This document shows positions 49,499 through 57,651 of a stretch of DNA of 64,000 bases, in pieces (the stretch's first letter is position 1; each line of letters opens with the position of its first letter). The translations under genes were made by a program, and so were the position numbers. Below the pieces are notes generated by a model. It did not search any database. It was not told the origin of the DNA and was given only the letters and a program-made list of their open reading frames with translations. The DNA is from Pseudomonadota bacterium (GTDB lineage: Bacteria > Myxococcota_A > UBA796 > CAJQPC01), in assembly GCA_024228935.1 (NCBI GenBank), contig JAAESX010000131.1:1-64000 (forward strand), written 5' to 3'.

Positions 49499-50014
49499 CT
49501 ACTCGGAGGTGGTGAACGTGCCGTCGCCGACGATGTCGAAGCCCTGCTCGCTGAACTCGAAGCTGAACTCGCCGTACTGGGTCGTCTCGGTCCAGCTTCC
49601 GGTCCACTCGACGTCACCCAGCGGGGGGCCGGACGTGAGCACGCCGCTCATCTGACCCTCGTTCTCCTCGTCCTTCAGGCCCTCGATGCCGCCCGACATC
49701 GTGCCGAACTGCGCCAGGTCGCCGGAGAACGAGCACTCCCAGTCGCCCGCGACCGAGAGGCCGTCGTCGAGCCACCCTGAGTTCGCCACGCCGGTGCAGG
49801 TGTCGGTGAACTCGAGGTTGGTCACCTCGAAGACCATCTCGAAGGGGCCGGTCTGTCCGAGGACCGGGTCGGTGTCCGCATCCGAGTCGGCATCCGAGTC
49901 GGCGTCGGCATCGGTGTCGGCGTCGGTGTCGGTGTCGGCGTCGGCTTCGACCGAAGAGTCGGTGGTGGGCTCGTCTTTGTCGCCGCAGGCGAGCAGCAAG
50001 GTGAGGGTCAGCAT
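49499..50014 (-). CDS. Asp-rich-linker lipoprotein
   Basis: 171 residues. AGGAG lies nine bases before the ATG, and TACGTT about 20 bases upstream, so this gene has a normal leader. Signal M-L-T-L-T-L-L-L-A-C. Residues 20-45 are an Asp-X alternation; the following 120 residues form a beta domain with one Cys pair (T-C-T-G and E-C-S-F). It is a smaller relative in design of the gene at 32558. Function unknown. Confidence 0.75.
   Translation of the reverse strand: MLTLTLLLACGDKDEPTTDSSVEADADTDTDADTDADADSDADSDADTDPVLGQTGPFEMVFEVTNLEFTDTCTGVANSGWLDDGLSVAGDWECSFSGDLAQFGTMSGGIEGLKDEENEGQMSGVLTSGPPLGDVEWTGSWTETTQYGEFSFEFSEQGFDIVGDGTFTTSE
49869..49949. repeat. Imperfect GAC-NNN repeat coding Asp-X (minus strand)
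   Basis: Reads GTCGGC/GTCGGT units on the plus strand; on the coding strand Asp alternates with Ala, Ser or Thr. Same design as 32633-32757 and 50248-50330. Confidence 0.85.
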
Positions 50015-50066
50015 GGTGGGTCTCCTGTGGCGAAAACGTAGCACCTGACAGGGCGTTGAGGGTGGT

Positions 50067-50081
50067 TGGCACGCTTCTTTC
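50067..50081 (+). promoter_or_regulatory. Possible sigma-54 (-24/-12) site
   Basis: TGGCACGCTTCTTTC matches TGGCACG-N4-TTGC with one mismatch (TTTC for TTGC). It lies 67 nt before the ATG at 50148, whose leader has a normal AAGGAG. It shares TGGC-x-CGCTTCTT with the site at 4377. Confidence 0.3.
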
Positions 50082-50147
50082 GGCTCCCTCGAATGGCGAT
50101 CGACACCCCTGGCGCGGCAAATGGCGGCACCACAAGGAGACATCACC

Positions 50148-51650
50148 ATGTCGCTCTTCACGCTCTCGCTCCTCGCCGCTTGCAGCAACGGCTGGTTCGG
50201 AAAGAACCAGGATCCGGACGGCCAGAACACTCGGGACTCGGGCTTCGAGGCCGATGCGGACACCGACGCCGACGCCGACTCGGACACCGACACGGACACG
50301 GACACCGACACCGACACCGACGTCGATCCGGACAAGACCGACGACGACGGCGACGGCCTGAGCGAGGACGAGGGCGACTGCGACGACACCGACGCGGACA
50401 TCGGCCCCGACTCCACCGAGGTCCCCTACGACGGCATCGACAACGACTGCGACGAGGACACTCCGGACGACGACCTCGACGGCGACGGCGTCCTCGAGGC
50501 GGACGACTGCGACGACGAGGACGACAGCAGCTACCCCGGCGCGGACGAGGTCTACGGCGACGACGCCGACAACGACTGCGACGGTACGGTCGACGAGCGC
50601 TTCGAGACCGAGGTCGCCGACTCCTGCGACTGCGGCGCCCCGTCAGCCATCGACGTGGACAGCAGCGGCAACACGCACATCGCCTACAACAACAGCACCG
50701 ACGGGTACGTCTACCACCTGAAGCGGACGAAGGGCGGTAGCTGGGGCAGCTCCACGAACATCGCTCCCTGGAACTACGCGGGCGAGTGGCTCGACCTCGT
50801 GGTCGACGACGCCGACCGGGTCCAGGTCGTCTACAGCTGGAACTACGGCAGCGGCCGTCAGGTCGAGTTCGTCTGGCGGGACAGCAGCGGCAGCTGGTCG
50901 GACTACTTCATCGTGGACGACGTCTACGAGTCCGGCAGCAGCAACCTGGGCGCCTTCTGCAAGATCGACACGGACTCGAACAACCTGCCCTCGATGGTCT
51001 ACTACGACGACGAGGGCGCATACGGCTGGACCGGCATCGGCAACGGCGTCCCGGTCGTGGCCGACTACAGCAGCCTCGGCGTGGACTACGCGGTCTACTC
51101 GATGGTCGACGAGCACATCCTCGGCGACACCGGGTACTACCTCGACATCGTCATCGACAGCTCGGACAACAACCACATCGTCTTCACCGACTTCGGCGCC
51201 GACGAGGTGCAGTACGCCGCCCCCATGGACGGCATCGTGACCGAGACGGTCTACGGCGACCCCGGCTACGACCTGAGCGTCGCGCTGAACGACAGCGGCA
51301 CCCCGTGCATCGCGTTCATGTCGGCCAGCACCGCCGACCTCATGTACGGCTGCCGGGTCGGCTCGAACAACTGGGACATCGAGACGGTCGACAGCACCGG
51401 CTCGACGGGCGCGGGCGCCAGCCTGGCGTTCGACAGCGACGGCGACGCCTGGATCGCGTACTACAACGAGACCAGCGGCGCGCTCAAGATCGCCACGTAC
51501 GAGCACGACGCCTGGCACATCGAGATGGTGGACGGCGACGATCGCGACGCCGGCGCCTACCCGAGCCTGGCCATCGACAGCTCTGACAACGTGCACATCA
51601 GCTACTACGACGTCACGAACGGTCAGCTGATGTACGCGCTGGGAGGGTGA
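50148..51650 (+). CDS. MopE-type metal-binding lipoprotein with propeller domain
   Basis: 500 residues. Start chosen at the ATG with AAGGAG nine bases upstream and the signal M-S-L-F-T-L-S-L-L-A-A-C. Residues 28-65 are Asp-X repeats. Residues 65-150 hold three MopE-like units (D-D-D-G-D-G-L-S-E-D-E-G-D-C-D-D, D-G-I-D-N-D-C-D, D-L-D-G-D-G-V-L-E-A-D-D-C-D-D), known in other bacteria to bind copper or calcium. From 160 on, repeats of S-G-N-T-H-I-A-Y and D-N-N-H-I-V-F suggest a beta propeller. Probably surface-exposed. Confidence 0.88.
   Translation: MSLFTLSLLAACSNGWFGKNQDPDGQNTRDSGFEADADTDADADSDTDTDTDTDTDTDVDPDKTDDDGDGLSEDEGDCDDTDADIGPDSTEVPYDGIDNDCDEDTPDDDLDGDGVLEADDCDDEDDSSYPGADEVYGDDADNDCDGTVDERFETEVADSCDCGAPSAIDVDSSGNTHIAYNNSTDGYVYHLKRTKGGSWGSSTNIAPWNYAGEWLDLVVDDADRVQVVYSWNYGSGRQVEFVWRDSSGSWSDYFIVDDVYESGSSNLGAFCKIDTDSNNLPSMVYYDDEGAYGWTGIGNGVPVVADYSSLGVDYAVYSMVDEHILGDTGYYLDIVIDSSDNNHIVFTDFGADEVQYAAPMDGIVTETVYGDPGYDLSVALNDSGTPCIAFMSASTADLMYGCRVGSNNWDIETVDSTGSTGAGASLAFDSDGDAWIAYYNETSGALKIATYEHDAWHIEMVDGDDRDAGAYPSLAIDSSDNVHISYYDVTNGQLMYALGG
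50248..50330. repeat. Imperfect GAC-NNN repeat coding Asp-X
   Basis: Codons for Asp alternate with Ala, Ser and Thr codons, with a near-perfect run of GACAC(C/G) in the middle. It continues into the metal-binding units of the same protein. Confidence 0.85.
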
Positions 51651-51678
51651 CCGAGCTCGGTCTCGGCCTCGGGACAGG

Positions 51679-51684
51679 TAGCAT
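51679..51684 (+). promoter_or_regulatory. TANNNT box (TAGCAT), leaderless-type -10
   Basis: TAGCAT ends 7 nt before GTG 51692, and favours that start over the GTG at 51647 that overlaps the previous stop. Confidence 0.45.
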
Positions 51685-51691
51685 CGTCGTC

Positions 51692-52684
51692 GTGAGCGAC
51701 ACGCATGCCGGGCTGGACGAACGGATCCGCACGGCACGCGCGTCCGGCGACCGGCTGGGCGAAGCCGCGGCTCGCTCCGAGAAGGCGTCGCTCCACGCAC
51801 AGGCCGAGGCGTGGACGGACGGCGCCCAGGAGATGCACTGGGCAGCGAGACTGGCTGCGGACGCGGGTCACACCGGGTTCCGAGGGCAGTACCTGTACGG
51901 CAAGGGTGCGCTGCTGGCGCAGGCTGGACCGTCGCTCCGGGGGCAGGCTCTCGCCGCGCTCCGGCAGGCCTCGGCGGCGGCTCGCGTCGCGGGGAACCGC
52001 GGGGTCGCGCAGCAGTCGCTCCGGCTCCAGGTGAAGCTCTACGCGCAAGTGGACCGGTGGGACAAGGCGGCGGAGACGGCGGCCGAGCTCGTCGAGCTGC
52101 TCGAGCGCCTGGGTCCCGGACCCGAGCTGGCCGATCTGCTGCGGACCCGCGCCGGATTCCTGCGCCGCGGACCCCACGGCGAGCGCGAGTCTCTGCGCTG
52201 TCTCGAGCGGAGCGCGAAGCTCGGTCTGACGCTCGGCCATCGCGGTCGCGCGCTCCAGGCCCGGCTCGAGCACCACCTTCTGAGCGCGAAGCTCGGCGAG
52301 GACGTGCCGCCCATCAACACGCGCTTCGGCGAGGGCGATGGCCAGGGCCTGTTCCAGGCCTGTGGCTCGCTCGAGCTGGACGAGCCCGAGGATGCGCTGG
52401 AGCCGGCCGAGAAGGCCCGGGTCGCGGCGCTGAAGGATGGCAACGCCGCCCGCTACCTGGGCTCCTGTCTCATCCTGGCCGAGGCGCTCGAGCGGCTGGG
52501 CCGGCGCCGCGATGTGCTCGAGACGCTCCTCACCTGCCGCGCCACGCTCCAGGAGCAGCGCGGGCACGAGGCTGCGTTCGCTGCGCGCGATGCGCTCGAT
52601 GTCCTGAAGCGTCGGTGGGGCGAGGAAGCGATGCGCTCGGCGCTGACCGAGTACCGGGCTTCGGTCGCCGAGATCAGCGGCTGA
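51692..52684 (+). CDS. Helical-repeat (TPR-like) hypothetical protein
   Basis: 330 residues if it starts at GTG 51692; GTG 51647 would add 15 residues. Ala/Leu/Arg-rich paired helices throughout (A-A-R-S-E-K-A-S-L-H-A-Q-A, L-Y-A-Q-V-D-R-W-D-K-A-A-E-T, S-L-R-C-L-E-R-S-A-K-L), typical of degenerate TPR solenoids. No signal or membrane segment. Its end overlaps the convergent YdcF-like gene by 11 bases. Role unknown. Confidence 0.65.
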   Translation: MSDTHAGLDERIRTARASGDRLGEAAARSEKASLHAQAEAWTDGAQEMHWAARLAADAGHTGFRGQYLYGKGALLAQAGPSLRGQALAALRQASAAARVAGNRGVAQQSLRLQVKLYAQVDRWDKAAETAAELVELLERLGPGPELADLLRTRAGFLRRGPHGERESLRCLERSAKLGLTLGHRGRALQARLEHHLLSAKLGEDVPPINTRFGEGDGQGLFQACGSLELDEPEDALEPAEKARVAALKDGNAARYLGSCLILAEALERLGRRRDVLETLLTCRATLQEQRGHEAAFAARDALDVLKRRWGEEAMRSALTEYRASVAEISG

Positions 52685-53333
52685 GCGAAGGCTCGGGGAC
52701 GCGGGGCTCCGGCATCGAGCGGAAGCCGGCTGTGGCGTAGACCCACCCGCTGTTCGCTCGCTTCTTTCGCTTGCCTGCCTCTCGAGCCAGAGCGCGCTCG
52801 CGCTCGGCCAGGCGTACCCACGCGGGGTCGGTGGCGACCTCGACGGCGGGGACCGGGACGTCCATCCGCACGGCATGGACGACGTCGTAGTCGGCGGGGA
52901 AGCCCAGGCACTCCATGTCCCACTTCTCGAGCAGACGGCAGGCGGTCTCGACGTGGGAGGCGTCGCTCGCCACCGCGATGACGTCCAGTCCCTGGTCCCG
53001 CGCGATGGCCCAGGAATACCCCAGGTTCTCGTCGGTGTGGAGCGCCTGGGTCTCGGTGAGGATCCGCTCGGCGGGGACGCCCAGGGCCACCATGCCCTGT
53101 CGCAGGCCGTCCCACTCCGGGTAGGGGTTCTTCACCGCCGCGCCGCTGACGATGAACCGGTCGACCAGCTGTTCGTCGTAGAGATGCGCCGCCCAGATGG
53201 CGCGGCGCCACTGGCAGAACGACAACGCGCCGTCGTCCTCGGCTGGGCAGCCTGGGACGACGGCGACGTCGATGGACACATCGCCTGCCGGGGGGAGCAC
53301 CTTGGGCGCGCACCCCAGCAGGGCGAGGATCAT
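52674..53333 (-). CDS. YdcF/SanA-like (DUF218) lipoprotein
   Basis: 219 residues. Signal M-I-L-A-L-L-G-C. The DUF218 pattern is clear: V-A-V-V-P-G-C-P near 23, F-I-V-S-G-A-A near 62, M-V-A-L-G-V-P-A-E-R-I-L-T-E near 84 and T-D-E-N-L-G-Y-S-W-A-I near 105. Family members (ElyC, SanA, YdcF) act in envelope biogenesis and polyprenyl-lipid handling. The basic C-terminus (K-R-K-K-R) is unusual. ATGA overlap with the TMEM43-like gene upstream. Confidence 0.8.
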   Translation of the reverse strand: MILALLGCAPKVLPPAGDVSIDVAVVPGCPAEDDGALSFCQWRRAIWAAHLYDEQLVDRFIVSGAAVKNPYPEWDGLRQGMVALGVPAERILTETQALHTDENLGYSWAIARDQGLDVIAVASDASHVETACRLLEKWDMECLGFPADYDVVHAVRMDVPVPAVEVATDPAWVRLAERERALAREAGKRKKRANSGWVYATAGFRSMPEPRVPEPSLSR

Positions 53334-54481
53334 GCGGCTGCAGCAGCGGCCTTGCCCGCGCGGGCCTTCTTCACGAGCATCACCACTCCGACGAGGGCGC
53401 CGACGGCGACCACGAGCAGGAGCACTCCGACCAGGGGCCGGGCCACGATCCAGCTGACCGCGATGGTGACGAGCGAGAGGAACGCTGCGACCAGGAAGGC
53501 GAACAGGCCGATTCCGGCTTCGATCGCGTCTCCGACGAGCGGGATCTTGTCCGCGACGACCTTGACCGGTCCGAGGATCAAGCCGAGGCCCGTGAACATC
53601 ATCATGAACCCGACGAAGCGCAGGATCCACGTCATCATCACGTTGGCGTCCTTGGCCGCCTGGAACATCATCTCAGCGGATACCGTTCCGTCCTGGACGA
53701 GCAGCAGCTGGTCGCCGGCCACCGTCTGGTAGGGCTCCATCGTCGAGCTGACCTGCTTTCCGATCAGCGAGACCGCGCCTTCCGGCACCGCCTGGTAGCT
53801 GATGCGCACGTCACCGACCGTCGGGCTGCTGGAGTCCGGGCCGATGTACAGGTTGCCGCCGCTGGCCTTGGCCGCGCCGCCCGCCGCCGCCGCCATCTCA
53901 GGCGTCACGGTGACGTCGCTCCAGTTGGTCAGCTTCTGGATCTGGGCGCTGGACATCATCCAGGCGCCGACGCTGGCCTGCGACACCTGCCAGTCCTCGG
54001 ACTCGTACGGCATCGACGAGGGGTTCGTGTGCCCGTAGGGCTCCTCGAAGTTGCTGCTGTTGTTCAGCGACGAGGACCAGCCCTTCTCGTAGTACCAGGT
54101 GGTGACCTCCTCGTCCTTGGAGTTCTTGGACTTCTCCTCGCGCTCGAGCCACTGGTACATCTCGACGTCACGCGACAGTCGGAGTCCGGGGGAGGAGACC
54201 GCGAGGATCGGGTCGGCCAGCGTCTCGGTCGTCTTGGCCTCGCCCGAGGTGTGGACGAGCTTGCCCTGATTGCCAGGGTCCACCGAGGCCGAGTCGACCT
54301 CCACGACCAGACCCGCGCCCTCGTCGAGCGACTTGGCGGTCTGCACGCTGCGGCACTCGTTCCAGAGCAGGAGCGGGAATGCCAGGAAGAAGAGCGCGAA
54401 GCCGGTCACGACCTTCTTGACGCTCTCCATCAGGGTCCCGAAGAACCCCTTGTCTGTCACTTTCGAAATCTTGTCTGCCAT
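53330..54481 (-). CDS. TMEM43 (LUMA)-family membrane protein
   Basis: 383 residues. One N-terminal helix (26-41) ending P-L-L-L-W-N-E-C-R-S-V, the family hallmark W-N-E-x-R, then a large extracytoplasmic domain (45-275) and four C-terminal helices (about 277-370), ending in an Ala/Lys tail. Human TMEM43 is a nuclear-envelope/ER protein; bacterial homologues are of unknown function. Upstream is a small predicted barrel protein gene; downstream the coupled YdcF-like lipoprotein. Confidence 0.85.
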   Translation of the reverse strand: MADKISKVTDKGFFGTLMESVKKVVTGFALFFLAFPLLLWNECRSVQTAKSLDEGAGLVVEVDSASVDPGNQGKLVHTSGEAKTTETLADPILAVSSPGLRLSRDVEMYQWLEREEKSKNSKDEEVTTWYYEKGWSSSLNNSSNFEEPYGHTNPSSMPYESEDWQVSQASVGAWMMSSAQIQKLTNWSDVTVTPEMAAAAGGAAKASGGNLYIGPDSSSPTVGDVRISYQAVPEGAVSLIGKQVSSTMEPYQTVAGDQLLLVQDGTVSAEMMFQAAKDANVMMTWILRFVGFMMMFTGLGLILGPVKVVADKIPLVGDAIEAGIGLFAFLVAAFLSLVTIAVSWIVARPLVGVLLLVVAVGALVGVVMLVKKARAGKAAAAAA

Positions 54482-54514
54482 CTGTCTCTCTTCCCTCTGT
54501 TGGGTCGGACGGGT

Positions 54515-54988
54515 CTAGAAGTACCAGCGGCCGCCGGCGCCGCCGAACCACGACACGTACCCGAAGTTGTACTTGTAGTACGTCGGGATGGTGTACAGGT
54601 GGTTGTGGATGAAGGCTTCGGCGGGGACGCTCTTGAAGCGCATGGTGGCGCCGACGCCACCCCCGACTCCGACCAGCGCGCCGGTCGAGTACACGGCTCC
54701 GCCGACCGCGCCGACGTTCCAGTACATGTCGAGCTTGGCGAAGTTCCAGTTGCCGATCTCCCAGAAGTTCGACTCGTACGCGACGTGGCCGCGCGAGGCG
54801 AGGAGACCGGGGTTCACGTAGAAGCTGATGCCGCTCTTCTTGTTGAGCCAGTACTTGCCGGTCAGCGAGTGGGAGCCGAGCACGACGCCCAGTCCGAACT
54901 GCTTCTCGGTGCCGACCAGCGTCTTCCCGCCTTCGCCGGCCTCTGCCGGATTCGAGGCCAGCGCCGCCAACAATCCAAGTGTGCCCAT
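54515..54988 (-). CDS. Small exported, possibly beta-barrel protein
   Basis: 157 residues. Signal peptide G-L-L-A-A-L-A-S-N-P-A-E-A before Gly. The mature chain alternates polar and hydrophobic residues with many Gly, Tyr and Trp and ends in W-Y-F, the aromatic C-terminus of outer-membrane barrels. GGGAGG stands eight bases before the ATG. It is divergent from the DUF3604 gene. Outer-membrane location is inferred. Confidence 0.6.
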   Translation of the reverse strand: MGTLGLLAALASNPAEAGEGGKTLVGTEKQFGLGVVLGSHSLTGKYWLNKKSGISFYVNPGLLASRGHVAYESNFWEIGNWNFAKLDMYWNVGAVGGAVYSTGALVGVGGGVGATMRFKSVPAEAFIHNHLYTIPTYYKYNFGYVSWFGGAGGRWYF

Positions 54989-55030
54989 CGTTTGAACCTC
55001 CCGAGTCGGGCGGAGAGTAACGGCTGCAGA

Positions 55031-55036
55031 TAGATT
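55031..55036 (+). promoter_or_regulatory. TANNNT box (TAGATT), leaderless-type -10
   Basis: TAGATT ends 6 nt before the GTG at 55043. A CCCGA-GTCGGG palindrome-like sequence lies 25 bases further up, between the divergent genes. Confidence 0.5.
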
Positions 55037-55042
55037 CGTGCC

Positions 55043-57166
55043 GTGACTCTGCTCTTGCCATTGTCGTTGCTCGCGGGTGATGCCTGGGCCTGCGCCCAGG
55101 ATGGGGACCTGTTCGGGCTCCCGACGATGCAGGCCACGAGCGCGGGCGAGGGCACAGCGATGCTGTCCAGCACACGCTTCGTGGTGCAGACGAAGGAAAC
55201 CGTCGACTGGGTGTACGTGGTGGGACCCTCGGGTCTTGCGGTCGGCGACACGATTCGCGTCGAGGACCCGCTGCTGCACGGCATGCGGTTCTCGAAGTGG
55301 GGCGCGCCGTTCGTCGACGCAGCCGACTGCTCGGAGCTGTCGACTGGCCAATACGCATCCGGTGGCCTGGTGACGGCGTCGACCGACGGTGGGGCCACGC
55401 TCGGCATGAGCCGGAACGTGAACTCCGAGGACATCCACGCCTACGCCTACACCGAGGTGACGGTCGAGTCTGGGGACCTGGCTCAGGGCGACGAGATCCG
55501 GATCCGGTACGGGGACCTGGACGGGGGCGAACACTGCGGTCACCAGATGCCCGACCGGGCGTTCCAGAACGTGAAGTGGGCCGGGTACGAGCGGCTGGGC
55601 GACGCCACCGAGTTCGCCGAGCTGGTGCCGGCGCCCACGTTCGACGTCGAGTCGACCGGTACACCGAGCACGCTGCTGGTGGTCGTGCCCTCGTACGCGC
55701 AGGCTGGCCCGATCGACGTGCACGTCGCGTTCCTCGATCGGCTTGGGAATGCGGTCGCCGGGGTGGCCGGGACGACGGTCGAGCTCGACGGCCAGACGCA
55801 CACCATGAGCGTCGAGGACGGCGGCGTCACGGACTTCACGGTCTCGCTGACCGAGGGCGTCCACCGGCTCGACGTCGAAGCGGGCCCGCTGACGGGGACG
55901 AGCAACCCGGTCGTGGTCAGCACGGATGCGCCCGAGCGCCAGCTCTATTGGGGCGACCTGCATGTCCACCACGGCCACAGCTACCCGGACGGCGCCGGCG
56001 GGCTGGTGAACGAGAACCACGTCTACGCCCGCGACGTCATCGGCCTGGACGTCGTCACCGAGTCCATGAAGCTCGCTCCGGTCGAGATCGAGGGCGCCGC
56101 GCTGTGGGAGCAGCTCGAAGAGGACTGCGTCGCCAGCAGCTCCGACGACTACCTGGTGCTGCTCGGGTTCGAGTGGATGGGCACGCTGGTCGCCAGCGGT
56201 CAGGGCCACCACAACCTGTACTTCGACGCCTGCGACGTCGAGATCCCCTCGCACGCGACGCTCGGGCCGCTCGCGGACGAGGACGGGGTGTACGCCTGGA
56301 TGGCCCAGCTCGAGGCGGACGAGGGGGTCCGCTCGGTGGCGATCCCGCACGCCAGCATCTACACGGGCTTCAACTGGGACGACCGGGACGACCAGCTTCG
56401 CAGCGTGGTCGAGGTCTACAGCGAGTGGGGCAACTCGATCGACACGTCGGGACCCGGCGGCGTCGTCGACGCGCTGAACTCGGGCTTCCGGCTTGGCTTC
56501 ATCGCGGCGAGTGACAACCACGACGGCTGGATGGGGAACCCGTTCTCCGAGAAGGACGACAAGTCCGGCCTGGCGGCGTTCTGGGCCGACGAGCTGTCGC
56601 GCTCGGCGATCTGGGAGTCGCTCCAGGGCAAGCACACGTACGGGACGACCGGCGAGCGCATCGTCGTCGACTGGTGGATCGAGGACGGCGACACGGTGGT
56701 CCGCGAGGGCGAGGAGGTCGCCGTCTCGGACCCGGTCGTGCACTGGGAGATCCACGGCACCGGCCCCATCGAGTCGCTGCAGCTGGTCCGGGTCGAGGCG
56801 ACCGAGGACGCGGCCATCGAGCTCCTGGTCGACGAGGCCCCCAACGCGCTGGACACGACCGGCTCGTTCACGCTGCCGGTCACCGACGAGACCCATGCGG
56901 TCTGGGTGACGGTGTCCCAGGGGCGTGGTGAGAAGGCGTGGTCCTCGCCGATCTGGGTCACCTCGGACGGCGAGATCCCCGCGGACTCGGGGGACTCGCC
57001 GCCCGACACGGAGCCGCCGGAGTCCACGCCGGACTCGGACCCCGACTCGCCTGTGGACACAGGAGGGCCGGCGCCGAAGTCGCGGTGTGATGGGTGTGGG
57101 GGAGGCACGGCTTTGGGGCCGTGGGTGTTGGGACTCCTGTTCATGACGCGGCGACGTCTGGGCTGA
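55043..57166 (+). CDS. DUF3604/PHP-like secreted protein with MYXO-CTERM-like tail
   Basis: 707 residues from GTG. Signal peptide L-L-L-P-L-S-L-L-A-G-D-A-W-A. The N-terminal 290 residues are Ig-like strands. From 300: G-D-L-H-V-H-H-G-H-S (metal-binding H-x-H of PHP-type phosphoesterases), L-L-G-F-E-W near 375, G-H-H-N near 390, I-P-H-A near 435 and A-A-S-D-N-H-D-G near 490, as in DUF3604. After a P-D-S-D-P-D-S linker the C-terminus has C-x-x-C-G-G-G, a hydrophobic helix and R-R-R: a MYXO-CTERM-like sorting tail. Probably a surface-displayed hydrolase; substrate unknown. Confidence 0.88.
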   Translation: MTLLLPLSLLAGDAWACAQDGDLFGLPTMQATSAGEGTAMLSSTRFVVQTKETVDWVYVVGPSGLAVGDTIRVEDPLLHGMRFSKWGAPFVDAADCSELSTGQYASGGLVTASTDGGATLGMSRNVNSEDIHAYAYTEVTVESGDLAQGDEIRIRYGDLDGGEHCGHQMPDRAFQNVKWAGYERLGDATEFAELVPAPTFDVESTGTPSTLLVVVPSYAQAGPIDVHVAFLDRLGNAVAGVAGTTVELDGQTHTMSVEDGGVTDFTVSLTEGVHRLDVEAGPLTGTSNPVVVSTDAPERQLYWGDLHVHHGHSYPDGAGGLVNENHVYARDVIGLDVVTESMKLAPVEIEGAALWEQLEEDCVASSSDDYLVLLGFEWMGTLVASGQGHHNLYFDACDVEIPSHATLGPLADEDGVYAWMAQLEADEGVRSVAIPHASIYTGFNWDDRDDQLRSVVEVYSEWGNSIDTSGPGGVVDALNSGFRLGFIAASDNHDGWMGNPFSEKDDKSGLAAFWADELSRSAIWESLQGKHTYGTTGERIVVDWWIEDGDTVVREGEEVAVSDPVVHWEIHGTGPIESLQLVRVEATEDAAIELLVDEAPNALDTTGSFTLPVTDETHAVWVTVSQGRGEKAWSSPIWVTSDGEIPADSGDSPPDTEPPESTPDSDPDSPVDTGGPAPKSRCDGCGGGTALGPWVLGLLFMTRRRLG

Positions 57167-57214
57167 GTCGGCTCGGGCCCGTGCTCGGCGGGGCACGGGG
57201 TCGTCGCCGGTGCG

Positions 57215-57651
57215 TCACCTCGAGCACACGTCGACATAGATCGCGGCGCCCTGGATCCACATCATGGAGTCGCGGGCGCTGTCCTTCGCTGCCTGGCCGC
57301 ACGTGTCCGCGTCCATCACGGCGTCCATCGCGTGCTTGTCGGCGGCGCGGTGGCGGTGAGCCGCCCGCCGTCCTGGGTGATGGCGATCGGGAACCTCAGG
57401 GCCGGGCCCGTGCAGGTCTCGTCGAGCGACTCGGCCATCAGCGTGTAGTGGTCGCACGCCGGGTGCCCGGTGCCACTGTCGCAGTCTTCGCCGACGGCCT
57501 GCTCGGCGCCCAGCGCCTGGTGGACCTGGACGGCGACGATTCCGAGCGCGAGCACCGCCGCCGCCACGCCTCCCAGCGTCGCGCCTCGGTGCTGGTCGAT
57601 CCAGCGGAACCCCCGCGTCACCACCGTGGCTGGCCGCAGGCGGACGGCCAC
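57215..57651 (-). pseudogene. Truncated, frameshifted membrane protein
   Basis: From GTG 57651 the frame gives a basic N-terminus (R-G-F-R-W-I-D-Q-H-R), one membrane helix (G-G-V-A-A-A-V-L-A-L-G-I-V-A-V) and a domain with C-D-S-G-T-G-H-P-A-C. Near 57340 one base must be lost to continue from A-T-A-P-P into A-D-K-H-A-M-D-A-V-M-D and reach the stop with a final Cys. The arrangement R-W-x-D-Q-H-R plus helix resembles the juxtamembrane end of Ser/Thr kinases, so this may be a kinase without its kinase domain; that is a guess. Head to head with the activator remnant. Confidence 0.5.

Noticed and set aside
51647..51691. GTG at 51647 as start of the TPR-like gene
   Set aside because: It overlaps the previous stop (GTGA) and is possible, but the TAGCAT box 7 nt before GTG 51692 fits the window's start-site pattern, and the extra 15 residues are low-complexity.
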